From: Petrocella sp. FN5
GTDB taxonomy: Bacteria; Bacillota; Clostridia; Lachnospirales; Vallitaleaceae
DNA length: 32,617 bases
Assembly: GCF_029210395.1 (NCBI RefSeq)
Contig: NZ_JARGDP010000033.1
Location: 1-32,617 of the forward strand
Reading direction: 5' to 3'
Shown: positions 15,134 through 22,305 of the stretch, piece by piece
How positions within the stretch are numbered: the stretch's first letter is position 1
Layout of the letters: each line of letters opens with the position of its first letter
Program-made: the position numbers and the translations under genes
Notes under the pieces: model-generated
Databases searched by the model: none
What the model was told of the DNA's origin: nothing
The model's input: only the letters and a program-made list of their open reading frames with translations

Positions 15134-16933
15134 ATGAGTTTTAGCGAATCAATGACGGGTATGAAACGTACTCATATGTGTACAGCATTAACAGAAGAGC
15201 ATATTGATGAATATGTAACCATTATGGGGTGGGTTCAAAAAAGACGGGACCTAGGTGGGGTCATATTCTTGGACGTAAGAGATAGGACCGGTTTGCTTCA
15301 AGTTGTCGTGGATATCAGTTCTATTGGTGATGAAGGCTTTAAGAAATCTGAGAAAATTCGTTCGGAATTTGTAATCGCGGTAAAAGGCTTGGTAGAAAAA
15401 CGAACAGAAGAGACGATTAATACCAACCTTAGGACAGGTACCATTGAGGTGCGGGCAATGGAACTTCGAATCTTATCTGACGCTGAGACACCCCCTTTTC
15501 AGATTGAGGATAACAGCAGTGTAAGAGAAGACTTGAGACTGAAGTACAGATATCTAGACCTAAGAAGACCGGATCTTCAGAAAAAATTAATGCTAAGAAG
15601 TAAATTAACAGAAGTGGTTAGAAGTTTTATGAGTGAAGAAGGTTTTGTTGACCTTGAAACACCAATGCTTACAAAATCAACTCCAGAAGGTGCAAGAGAC
15701 TACCTTGTGCCCAGCCGTGTGAATCCAGGTAATTTTTATGCATTACCCCAGTCACCTCAGATTTTCAAGCAATTGTTGATGTTATCTGGTTTTGATAAGT
15801 ACTATCAGATTGTTAAATGTTTTAGAGACGAAGACCTTCGTGCAGACCGTCAGCCTGAGTTCACACAGATTGATATTGAGATGTCCTTTGTTGATGAAAA
15901 TGATGTCATGAATATGAATGAAAGATTATTAGCAAAGATGTTTAAAGAAGTCATAGATGTGGATATTGCTTTACCGATTAAAAGACTGACTTATCAAGAA
16001 GCTATGGATCGCTTTGGTTCCGACAAACCGGACCTAAGATTCGGCATGGAACTTGTAAATATCTCTGATATTGTTAAAGACTCTGATTTCAAAGTCTTTA
16101 GTGGCGCGGTATCAAGTGGTGGTAGTGTTCGTGGTATCAATGCAAAAACTTGTGGAGATATGCCAAGACGACAAATCGATGCATTAGGTGAAGCGGCCGT
16201 TAGTTATGGGGCGAAAGGCATGGCTTGGATAGCCATTACCGAAGAGGGTACTTATAAGTCAGCTATTACCAAGTTTCTGTCAGAAGAAACGGTTGAAGCC
16301 ATGGTTAGAGCACTTGATGGCCAACCGGGAGATTTACTCTTGTTCTGTGCAGACAAAAATGATGTGGTCTATAATACACTTGGGAATCTAAGGTTGGATA
16401 TCGCTAAGCGTTTAGACTTGCTTAAGAAGGATGTATTTGATTTTGTTTGGGTAACAGATTTTCCCTTAGTGGAATGGAATTCTGAACAAAAACGCTATAC
16501 AGCTATGCACCATATGTTTACAATGCCAAAAGAAGAAGACATGGAGCTGATGACGACAGATATCGCAAAAGTACGATCAAGAGCTTATGATATTTGCTTA
16601 AATGGTAATGAGATTGGTGGCGGATCACTTAGAATTCATCAAAGAGAAGTTCAAGAACGTGTTTTTGAAGCACTTGGATTCTCAGAAGAAGATGCCTATG
16701 ATCGCTTCGGTTTCCTTTTAGATGCCTTTAGATTTGGCGTGCCACCTCATGGAGGCCTGGCGTATGGACTTGATAGAATTGCCATGTTGATGACAGGTTC
16801 TGATAGTATTAGAGATGTCATTGCTTTCCCAAAAGTGAAAGACGCATCCTGTCCGATGACTTCAGCACCAGGTGGTGTTGAAGAGAAACAACTTGAAGAA
16901 CTTGCTATACGAATCGATAAGATTGAACTATAG
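15134..16933 (+). CDS. aspS: Aspartate--tRNA ligase
   Basis: A 599-aa bacterial-type class IIb synthetase. The N-terminal OB-fold anticodon domain shows GWVQKRRDLGGVIFLDVRD (32-50). The catalytic core contains TPEGARDYLVPSR, motif 2 FRDEDLRADRQPEFTQID and motif 3 GLAYGLDRIAMLM, with the bacterial GAD insertion in between (about 290-420). The start follows AGGAGG (15121-15126) by 7 nt and lies 11 bp after hisS, so the two are cotranscribed under the T-box. No gatCAB genes are in the window, so whether it also mischarges tRNA-Asn cannot be judged. A very long hairpin follows the stop. Confidence 0.97.
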   Translation: MSFSESMTGMKRTHMCTALTEEHIDEYVTIMGWVQKRRDLGGVIFLDVRDRTGLLQVVVDISSIGDEGFKKSEKIRSEFVIAVKGLVEKRTEETINTNLRTGTIEVRAMELRILSDAETPPFQIEDNSSVREDLRLKYRYLDLRRPDLQKKLMLRSKLTEVVRSFMSEEGFVDLETPMLTKSTPEGARDYLVPSRVNPGNFYALPQSPQIFKQLLMLSGFDKYYQIVKCFRDEDLRADRQPEFTQIDIEMSFVDENDVMNMNERLLAKMFKEVIDVDIALPIKRLTYQEAMDRFGSDKPDLRFGMELVNISDIVKDSDFKVFSGAVSSGGSVRGINAKTCGDMPRRQIDALGEAAVSYGAKGMAWIAITEEGTYKSAITKFLSEETVEAMVRALDGQPGDLLLFCADKNDVVYNTLGNLRLDIAKRLDLLKKDVFDFVWVTDFPLVEWNSEQKRYTAMHHMFTMPKEEDMELMTTDIAKVRSRAYDICLNGNEIGGGSLRIHQREVQERVFEALGFSEEDAYDRFGFLLDAFRFGVPPHGGLAYGLDRIAMLMTGSDSIRDVIAFPKVKDASCPMTSAPGGVEEKQLEELAIRIDKIEL

Positions 16934-16945
16934 GTTAAGACCTCT

Positions 16946-17006
16946 AAATAGTAGCAATCAAATAAAGGACTGTCATAGACAGTCCTTTATTTGATTGCTA
17001 CTATTT
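16946..17006. terminator. Bidirectional terminator, 29-bp perfect hairpin between aspS and csp
   Basis: Positions 16946-16974 are the exact reverse complement of 16978-17006, with a 3-nt loop (ATA). The core GGACTGTC/GACAGTCC is GC-richer and the outer stem AT-rich, ending ATTTT on the + side. It lies between convergent aspS (+) and csp (-) and can serve both. Confidence 0.85.
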
Positions 17007-17029
17007 TATGATGTTACAAAAATAAGTAA

Positions 17030-17230
17030 CTAATTTTTGGTAACATTTGCCGCTTGAGGTCCTTTTGCACCGGTTGTAATCTCAAAAGAAACAGCATCGC
17101 CTTCTTCAAGCACTTTGAATCCGTCAGATTGTATTGCAGAAAAATGACAGAAAACATCTTCGCCACTATCAGTAGAAATGAAACCAAATCCTTTTTTTGC
17201 ATCAAACCATTTTACAGTACCGTTTTGCAT
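17030..17230 (-). CDS. csp: Cold-shock protein, CspA family
   Basis: A 66-aa single-domain RNA chaperone that binds single-stranded RNA/DNA and melts structure at low temperature. RNP1 is KGFGFI (13-18) and RNP2 is VFCHF (26-30), where Cys replaces the more usual Val. The C-terminal GPQAANV is canonical. The start follows CTAGGAGGAT on the minus strand. The gene faces aspS and shares its terminator hairpin. A leader of about 140 nt precedes it, as in cold-induced csp genes. Confidence 0.96.
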   Translation of the reverse strand: MQNGTVKWFDAKKGFGFISTDSGEDVFCHFSAIQSDGFKVLEEGDAVSFEITTGAKGPQAANVTKN

Positions 17231-17407
17231 GTGTTATCCTCCTAGAAAATATTGGTGTTGAACAATAGAACATCTTAGTAAACATTGTTAATATTTCTCT
17301 AGTCCGTAAAACCCATCCACGATACCAAGAATTTATATAATCAAATATCTACGATGCACATCTATCAACTGCAATCTAAGAATATCATAGGATACTGTAT
17401 TAGTCAA
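17231..17407 (-). promoter_or_regulatory. csp promoter and long 5' leader
   Basis: On the minus strand, TTGACT (17407-17402), 17-bp spacer and TATTCT (17384-17379) form a good promoter. The predicted start near 17372 leaves about 140 nt of untranslated RNA before csp. Long leaders of cold-shock genes can act as temperature-responsive RNA; I cannot show the refolding here. Confidence 0.6.
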
Positions 17408-17493
17408 TAATATTCAGATGAGGAATTGGTAAAAATGCCATATTTATACTTGAATTAATGATATATTTAGTCGTTTTTACATGGATTCTGAAG

Positions 17494-17591
17494 ATGGGTC
17501 AAAGCGTCAAAACTTAATTCTTCTAAATATATACAACATATGGGTTAAATTAATGTACTCATTACAATACAGTTTTGACACTTTAACCCAT
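17494..17591. repeat. Inverted-repeat element related to the relA leader palindrome
   Basis: Arms of 21 bp (17494-17514 and 17571-17591) are reverse complements except at two positions; the shared core is TGTCAAAACT/AGTTTTGACA-like with GGGTTAAAG outside it. A third copy of the outer part, ATGGGTTAAAT, lies in the loop at 17540-17550. The same arm consensus occurs at 7071-7087 and 7173-7189. This looks like a small dispersed palindromic (MITE- or REP-like) element. A 62-codon open frame crosses it but is not a credible gene. The rest of the 17408-17857 gap holds only a direct repeat and a promoter. Confidence 0.6.
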
Positions 17592-17644
17592 ATTATAGAA
17601 GTAATAAACATAACTGATACTAAGGAAAATCTAGAAAGTATTTA

Positions 17645-17770
17645 TATTTTTAACGATAAAAAAAGATAGTAGAATTGATTATAATAAACAGGTAAGAATC
17701 ATAAGGCTTGAAAAATCAAAGGATTATTTCAAGTTATTAGCTAAAAAAAATATTTTAACGATAAAAAAGA
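17645..17770 (+). repeat. Direct repeat pair TATTTTAACGATAAAAAAGA
   Basis: The 20-bp sequence at 17751-17770 also occurs at 17645-17666 with one extra T and one extra A in its homopolymer runs. The copies are separated by about 85 bp in the gene-free stretch upstream of the ArsR-like regulator. They might be binding sites or a footprint of a past insertion. Confidence 0.45.
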
Positions 17771-17780
17771 CGTTATTAAA

Positions 17781-17809
17781 TAGACATAGACGGGACTTTA
17801 TGTTATTCT
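17781..17809 (+). promoter_or_regulatory. Putative promoter of the ArsR-like regulator
   Basis: TAGACA (17781-17786), 17-bp spacer, TATTCT (17804-17809), about 48 bp before the start codon. Each hexamer has a single or double mismatch to consensus. Confidence 0.5.
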
Positions 17810-17857
17810 TTATAAGGATGACAAGACATAATACTACAAGTAATGAGAGGTTAGAAT

Positions 17858-18424
17858 ATGAATGCCATAAGACAGATTGAATCGGATGACGAGATTAAAA
17901 TCTTTTCAGATCCATACAGAATGAAAATAATCAATGCTTATATAAAAGCCAGAAAACCTTTAACAGTTAAAGGTGTAGCAGATATCATGGGAGAAGTACC
18001 AGCAAAAGTACATTACCATGTAAAAAAACTGCTATCCATTGATATCCTAGTGCTGGATCATACAGAAGTCATCAATGGCATTACAGCAAAATACTATAAG
18101 CTGACGACGGAGCAATTCAAAGTTGCTTATCAGAATGTCAACAATCATGAGGCCTTATTTGATTCAACGACGAACATGATTCTCAGTGTGGTAGATGAGT
18201 TTAAAGAAGACATCATGAAGGGTGCGAAATACCTAAAGCAGACCCATGAAAGAAAAGATGAATCAAGAAATGGGTATATTGACAAAGAAGAAATTTATTT
18301 AAATGAAGAGGAGTATTTTGCTTTTGCAGAAGAAATGCGCGCCCTAATTGAACGTTATCAAGTTGAAGGTGAGCAAAAGGCGGTTTACAATATTTTCACT
18401 GGTTGGTTCAAAAAATATTGGTAG
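17858..18424 (+). CDS. ArsR-like winged-helix transcriptional regulator
   Basis: A 188-aa protein with an N-terminal winged helix-turn-helix (about 10-90). The segment SDPYRMKIINAYIKARKPLTV leads into recognition-helix residues AKVHYHVKKLLSIDIL, and the wing is HTEVINGITAKYYKL. This is typical of the ArsR/HTH_20-type group in which the recognition helix has the HYHVKKL pattern. The remaining 100 residues are acidic and helical, without cysteines or an obvious ligand site, so it is not a classic metal sensor. The ATG lies 7 nt after GAGAGG (17845-17850). No operon partner is present: it stands alone and is convergent with mscS. Its target genes cannot be inferred from context. Confidence 0.8.
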   Translation: MNAIRQIESDDEIKIFSDPYRMKIINAYIKARKPLTVKGVADIMGEVPAKVHYHVKKLLSIDILVLDHTEVINGITAKYYKLTTEQFKVAYQNVNNHEALFDSTTNMILSVVDEFKEDIMKGAKYLKQTHERKDESRNGYIDKEEIYLNEEEYFAFAEEMRALIERYQVEGEQKAVYNIFTGWFKKYW

Positions 18425-18461
18425 GCTTCTAGAATATCAGAATTAGATTATAATATAAAAC

Positions 18462-18499
18462 AAGAGGGTTCTATCCTAAGTATCGGATAGAACCCTCTT
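18462..18499. terminator. Bidirectional terminator between the regulator and mscS
   Basis: A perfect 15-bp inverted repeat, AAGAGGGTTCTATCC (18462-18476) with its complement at 18485-18499 and an 8-nt loop. On the minus strand it is followed by GTTTTATATT, so it is best suited to end mscS, but it can serve the convergent regulator gene too. Confidence 0.85.
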
Positions 18500-18521
18500 A
18501 CAAGATATGTCTAGTGATCAA

Positions 18522-19340
18522 TTATTGAATTTTGTTAAGATGAACATCCATTTGTGGAAAGGGTATGCTGATATTATTTTCATCAAAAGCCAGTTTCACT
18601 TGAGTCATCAAATCATAATGAACAGTCCACATATCGGAAGTATTACACCATGATCGTGTTTGGAAAACCAAAGCACTATCACCATGTTCAGCAAGCTTGA
18701 TAAAAGGCGCCGGTTCTTCATGGATAAGTGGGTGCTGACTAATAACCGATTCAAGGACCTGAGCAACCAGTTTGATATCGGCATCATATCCGACACCAAA
18801 AGCAATATCAACACGTCGGGTTGGCTTTTCAGTATAGTTTATAACACTGGCGTTGGACAGTTGGCCGTTAGGAATGGTGATGACTTTATTGTCAATGGTA
18901 ATTAAAACAGTGTTAAAAACATGGATGGCTTCTACAGTACCTTTATGACCTGAAGTTTCAACGAAGTCACCAATTTTGAAGGGCCTTAGGGTCAGAATCA
19001 AAAAGCCACCGGCAAAATTTGACAAAGCACCCTGAAAAGCAAGACCGATAGCCAAACTTGCAGCACCAAGCACTGCAACCAAGGAAGTGGCCTCACCAGC
19101 CATATTGATGACACTTACTATAAGGATGATTTTCAAAGAAATCGAGGATAGGGATATAATAAAAGGTTTCAAAGTTGGATCGATTTTACTGTGTTGTAGG
19201 ACTTTTTTTAAGATTTTCATAATCCAACCAATGGCAATCCAACCGATAACAAGCACAATAATGGCAAAAACAACTTTATTGATAGTATCACCAATCGCGC
19301 CTTGAAGGTTGAGTTTGATGTTGTTCATAATAGTTTCCAT
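18522..19340 (-). CDS. mscS: Small-conductance mechanosensitive channel MscS
   Basis: A 272-aa homoheptameric membrane channel that opens under membrane tension in hypo-osmotic shock. Three TM helices: about 22-44, 62-82 and the pore-lining TM3 at 84-108 with the Gly/Ala-rich pattern LGAASLAIGLAFQGALSNF, continuing to GGFLILTLRPFKIGDFVE. The beta domain (about 110-180, ITIPNGQLSNASVINYT) and the alpha/beta cytoplasmic vestibule follow. Length matches E. coli MscS (286 aa) minus a little at the N-terminus. The start (METIMNN) follows AAAGGAG on the minus strand. It is monocistronic and ends in the shared terminator. Confidence 0.95.
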   Translation of the reverse strand: METIMNNIKLNLQGAIGDTINKVVFAIIVLVIGWIAIGWIMKILKKVLQHSKIDPTLKPFIISLSSISLKIILIVSVINMAGEATSLVAVLGAASLAIGLAFQGALSNFAGGFLILTLRPFKIGDFVETSGHKGTVEAIHVFNTVLITIDNKVITIPNGQLSNASVINYTEKPTRRVDIAFGVGYDADIKLVAQVLESVISQHPLIHEEPAPFIKLAEHGDSALVFQTRSWCNTSDMWTVHYDLMTQVKLAFDENNISIPFPQMDVHLNKIQ

Positions 19341-19563
19341 AATAAGAATCTCCTTTATAAAATTATGCCACTTTTATTACTCTAATGTCGGAAATTTCAA
19401 GTGGTTTGCTTTTTCTTCCTAATTAGTTTACCATAAGTCCTTACAAAATGGAAAGAATCCATGATTTTCTTCTAGCACAATGAACCCCTCTGTGATATGA
19501 TGGTTTTAAAAATATGCTGAGTTTAAGACATAATAAAGGCTCTGGACAAAATTAGGAGGAATT

Positions 19564-20157
19564 ATGAAACCCATTATCAATCGTGAAGAATATAGAAAGT
19601 CAGCCAACAGTATGTTTGGCAAATTCCCATTTTTACTGTTGTTGGTTACATGGTCGGCGGTTTTTCTATCAAAAGCTATTCGAGAGTTGATTGTAACAGG
19701 CACCCTTGTAGAAAATATCCAACAGGAAAAACTAGGAAACACATTTTTTCAAGGTGTTTTAGGTGCTGTTATTATATTCTATATCGCTAGGATGGTATTG
19801 GACCAATTCATGAAAAAAGCTTTTGATTTATCAGAAGAAAGCGAAAAAGGATATTATTTACCTTGTATGCGCCATAATAGTTGGCATGATTTTTCAGTTG
19901 GCAACCTTATCGTTAAAAAAAATCAGTTTTATTTCCAACCGGATCGACAAATGTCCATGATTCTCTCTTTTAATTATGAATCAGCCAATGGATTTACGGC
20001 AGAATTAAGTAAAAAATGGGCAAGTATCGGACTCTATTTAATAACAAAAGAAAAATATATGTTGGTTATTCGTGACCAAGAAAAAAAGGTTGTAGGAAAG
20101 TTCATTGTAGCTGATGTGAGTAAACACCTACCGACCATTCAAACGATGCTAAAGTAA
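19564..20157 (+). CDS. Conserved hypothetical membrane protein (YcxB-like architecture)
   Basis: A 197-aa protein with two predicted TM helices (about 22-40 and 62-80) and a C-terminal cytoplasmic part of about 110 residues rich in beta-strand-like stretches (DFSVGNLIVKKNQFYFQP, IGLYLITKEKYMLVIRD). Two TM helices followed by such a PH/GRAM-like domain resemble YcxB-like proteins, but I see no diagnostic motif and assign no function. The start is 4 nt after AGGAGGA (19554-19560). Divergent from mscS; the next gene starts 34 bp downstream with no terminator between. Confidence 0.7.
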   Translation: MKPIINREEYRKSANSMFGKFPFLLLLVTWSAVFLSKAIRELIVTGTLVENIQQEKLGNTFFQGVLGAVIIFYIARMVLDQFMKKAFDLSEESEKGYYLPCMRHNSWHDFSVGNLIVKKNQFYFQPDRQMSMILSFNYESANGFTAELSKKWASIGLYLITKEKYMLVIRDQEKKVVGKFIVADVSKHLPTIQTMLK

Positions 20158-20191
20158 AACATAGCTTTCTTATCTGTAGGGGATGAAAAAA

Positions 20192-20389
20192 GTGTTAGAA
20201 CGAAATGAAGTGAAAAGTTGCATAGGTTGCTTGTATTATTATGTTACATGGGATGTAAGAAATCCAAAAGGCTGTAAATACTTCGGATTCAAATCCAAAC
20301 AAATGCCATGTTTGGTTGTTTATAAGTCTGCAGGACAGTACTGCAATATGTACACGAAAAAAGAAGACAATCAGAAAGGTAGGTTATAG
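20192..20389 (+). CDS. Small cysteine-rich protein, probably metal-binding
   Basis: A 65-aa protein with Cys10, Cys13, Cys28, Cys40 and Cys51 and the pattern CxxC...YYVTWD..NPKGCKYFGFK...PC, a conserved small family sometimes labelled in databases as a uracil-DNA glycosylase-related protein; I do not endorse that function. GTG 20192 is preferred because AGGGGAT (20178-20184) is 7-9 nt upstream. The ATG at 20183, which would add three residues, overlaps that site. The stop is 3 bp before the next ATG, so it is translationally tied to the isochorismatase-like gene. Confidence 0.7.
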   Translation: MLERNEVKSCIGCLYYYVTWDVRNPKGCKYFGFKSKQMPCLVVYKSAGQYCNMYTKKEDNQKGRL

Positions 20390-20392
20390 CAG

Positions 20393-21043
20393 ATGGATAA
20401 TGTAAAATTAGCAATAGAGGCTATAAAAGTACAACTGATGGGTGCAGAAACAATAAGGTTAGATGATTTTGATCCGGATAAAACCATTTTAGCGGTAATC
20501 GATATGAATAAGGGGTTTGCTCAAGCAGGTGCTCTTTATAGTCCAAGAGTCGGTAGAATGATTCCGGACATAGTGGAACTAAGTGAAAAAGCTTTGTTAA
20601 AGGGTATAAAGGTTTATGCTTATACAGACCATCATCCTGAGGATGCTAAAGAGTTTTCAGCATACCCTTCTCACTGTGTAGGCAACACAGAGGAAAGTGA
20701 GTTGGTAGATCCACTTGCAGCTTTAGAAGTAAAAGGACTCACCACAATATTTAAAAACAGTACCAACGGTATTCTTGCTCATAATCCAGCCGCTATGAAT
20801 CTTGGTATATCAAGTTATTTGGTTGTAGGTTGTGTGACGGATATTTGTGTTTATCAATATGCTGTTACATTAAGAGCTTATTTGAATGAACATCAATTGG
20901 ATGGAGAGGTCTATGTTTGCGAATCTCTTGTCCAGACCTTTGATATAGAAGGCTTTCATCATGGCGATCTCATGCATGGTATATTCCTAAAAAGCATGAT
21001 GGACAATGGTGTTAAAGTTGTAAAAGAAATAAAAATAAGTTGA
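20393..21043 (+). CDS. Isochorismatase-family cysteine hydrolase (nicotinamidase-like)
   Basis: A 216-aa alpha/beta hydrolase of the cysteine-hydrolase superfamily. The catalytic triad is Asp37 (VIDMNKGF), Lys121 (FKNSTNG) and Cys147 (VVGCVTDIC). A metal site like that of nicotinamidases is suggested by Asp79, His81 and His94 (YTDHHPEDA, YPSHCV). Nicotinamide deamidation to nicotinic acid is the most likely reaction, but pncA proper has other residues around the lysine, so the substrate is uncertain. AAAGGTAGG precedes the start. It follows the Cys-rich small protein by 3 bp and nearly overlaps the acetyltransferase gene, forming a compact operon. Confidence 0.85.
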   Translation: MDNVKLAIEAIKVQLMGAETIRLDDFDPDKTILAVIDMNKGFAQAGALYSPRVGRMIPDIVELSEKALLKGIKVYAYTDHHPEDAKEFSAYPSHCVGNTEESELVDPLAALEVKGLTTIFKNSTNGILAHNPAAMNLGISSYLVVGCVTDICVYQYAVTLRAYLNEHQLDGEVYVCESLVQTFDIEGFHHGDLMHGIFLKSMMDNGVKVVKEIKIS

Positions 21044-21060
21044 CAAGAGGTTTAAGAGGA

Positions 21061-21561
21061 ATGGATCGAATTGTTTTTGAAGCGATCACAAAAGAAGATG
21101 TAAAGGATGCTTTAATATTATATAATCATTACATTAGAACATCCACTTCCACATTTTCAATTGCGCCTATAAAAGAAGATGAAATGGTACAGATTCTTTT
21201 TTCGGGTATGGATCGTTTCCCATCATATAAAATCCTTTTTGAAGGTAAATTTGTCGGTTATGTGCTTCTAAACAGATATAAGCCAAGAGAAGCCTATGAT
21301 CAGACAGCTGAAGTAACCGTTTATCTAGACGAAGCTTTTCAGGGTAGAGGTATTGGATATGAGGCATTGAAGTATATTGAGAATTTTGCAAGAAACCATA
21401 ACTTTAGAGCGCTACTTGGGGTTATATGTGCTGAAAATACAGGAAGTATAAGGCTTTTTGAAGGATTGGGTTATTTTAAATGTGGGCATTTTAAAGAAGT
21501 CGGTAAAAAATTCGACCGACTTTTAGATGTGGTTATCTATGAAAAACTCTTGGAATGTTAA
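21061..21561 (+). CDS. GNAT-family N-acetyltransferase (phosphinothricin acetyltransferase-like)
   Basis: A 166-aa acetyl-CoA-dependent acetyltransferase. The acetyl-CoA loop is FQGRGIGYEAL (93-103), preceded by the beta-strand AEVTVYLDE, and the C-terminal GFHxVG-like region is ENTGSIRLFEGLGYFKCGHFKEVG. The pattern matches the PAT/YncA/MddA group, which acetylates phosphinothricin or methionine-sulfone-like amino groups; the natural substrate is unknown. ATG 21061 is chosen: AAGAGG (21045-21050) lies 10 nt upstream, while a TTG at 21040 would overlap the previous gene and has no ribosome site. It is the last gene of the small operon. Confidence 0.85.
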   Translation: MDRIVFEAITKEDVKDALILYNHYIRTSTSTFSIAPIKEDEMVQILFSGMDRFPSYKILFEGKFVGYVLLNRYKPREAYDQTAEVTVYLDEAFQGRGIGYEALKYIENFARNHNFRALLGVICAENTGSIRLFEGLGYFKCGHFKEVGKKFDRLLDVVIYEKLLEC

Positions 21562-21592
21562 AGATATGTATAATAATAGAGGTGCCTAGAAC

Positions 21593-21766
21593 CTATTTGA
21601 ACTGGTTGGTTTTAGAATCATAAACATAATTGACCTTTGCAAGGGTTTCAAGAATTTGATGCTTTTGATAATTTTCACTTATACAATAATCATCTAAGGA
21701 CTTGTGATGGTCACGCAGCTTCATATTTATCATACTGAGTAATATAAATGGGTCTTGAGGTAACAT
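21593..21766 (-). CDS. DUF4250 domain protein
   Basis: A 57-aa protein on the minus strand, below the usual length cutoff of gene callers. It begins MLPQDPFILLSMINMKLRD and ends NYVYDSKTNQFK, the conserved ends of the DUF4250 family, a small helical protein common in Firmicutes with unknown function. The start is preceded by AAAGGAG with 7-nt spacing on the minus strand. A TTGACG -35 lies further upstream (21808-21803 on the minus strand). It is convergent with the acetyltransferase gene and divergent from the CoA-binding protein. Confidence 0.85.
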   Translation of the reverse strand: MLPQDPFILLSMINMKLRDHHKSLDDYCISENYQKHQILETLAKVNYVYDSKTNQFK

Positions 21767-21839
21767 AATAATCTCCTTTGTGATATAATAATGTGACTAC
21801 GGCGTCAAAATAATACTAGCAATCTAAGAATAACACAAA

Positions 21840-21854
21840 TAATAATGATTATCA
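21840..21854. promoter_or_regulatory. Fur-box-like 7-1-7 palindrome
   Basis: TAATAATGATTATCA matches the Fur/PerR-type 7-1-7 consensus TGATAATnATTATCA at 13 of the 14 specified bases. It lies in the divergent region between the DUF4250 gene and the CoA-binding protein gene, 44 bp before the latter's start. Confidence 0.45.
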
Positions 21855-21897
21855 AATGGAAAATAGAATTTTCCGAAATGAAAGAGAGTGAATAAAA

Positions 21898-22278
21898 ATG
21901 AGTCAACATGAATGGTTAGAATACAAGAATTGGGCGGTCATAGGCGCCAGCGAAAAAAATAAAAGCTATGGTAGAAAAATAACAAAAAGGTTATTAGATG
22001 AAGGTTATACAGTAATACCGGTATCGAGAAACTATGACACAGTATTAGGTGAAAAATCATATCAAAAATTGACGGAGTATGAGGGAACAATTGATGTGGT
22101 GGATTTTGTAATAAGCCCTTCTATTGGGATTAGAATCCTTGATGATGTTATAGAAAAAGGCATTAAGAAGATCTTATTACAACCTGGATCGGCCAGTGCC
22201 GCATTGATTGAAAAAGCCAAAAATCATGATATTGAAGTGTTGCAATCATGTGTATTGGTTCTATTATCAGAGAAATAA
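21898..22278 (+). CDS. CoA-binding domain protein (YccU-like)
   Basis: A 126-aa single Rossmann-fold CoA-binding domain. The nucleotide loop is WAVIGASEKNKSYG (12-25), followed by VIPVSRNYDTVLGEKSYQKL and the family's VDFVISP...GIKKILLQPGSAS block. The usual hydrophobic PGS loop is in place. The domain is found in succinyl-CoA synthetase-like proteins, but short single-domain members have no established role; some act in CoA storage or redox. Purine-rich AAGAGAG precedes the start. The Fur-like palindrome upstream hints at iron or redox control. Confidence 0.85.
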   Translation: MSQHEWLEYKNWAVIGASEKNKSYGRKITKRLLDEGYTVIPVSRNYDTVLGEKSYQKLTEYEGTIDVVDFVISPSIGIRILDDVIEKGIKKILLQPGSASAALIEKAKNHDIEVLQSCVLVLLSEK

Positions 22279-22305
22279 TAAGAAGATTTAAGGAAGGCGA
22301 ATTTT

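Noticed and set aside
17054-17245. 63-codon plus-strand open frame opposite csp
   Set aside because: It lies wholly antisense to a certain cold-shock gene and has no features of its own.
17481-17669. 62-codon open frame across the inverted-repeat element
   Set aside because: It has no ribosome site and reads straight through both palindrome arms; its composition follows the repeat, not a protein.
17400-17860. CRISPR-like array or tandem repeats
   Set aside because: The repeats here are one inverted pair and one spaced direct pair; there is no regular repeat-spacer pattern and no cas gene in the window.
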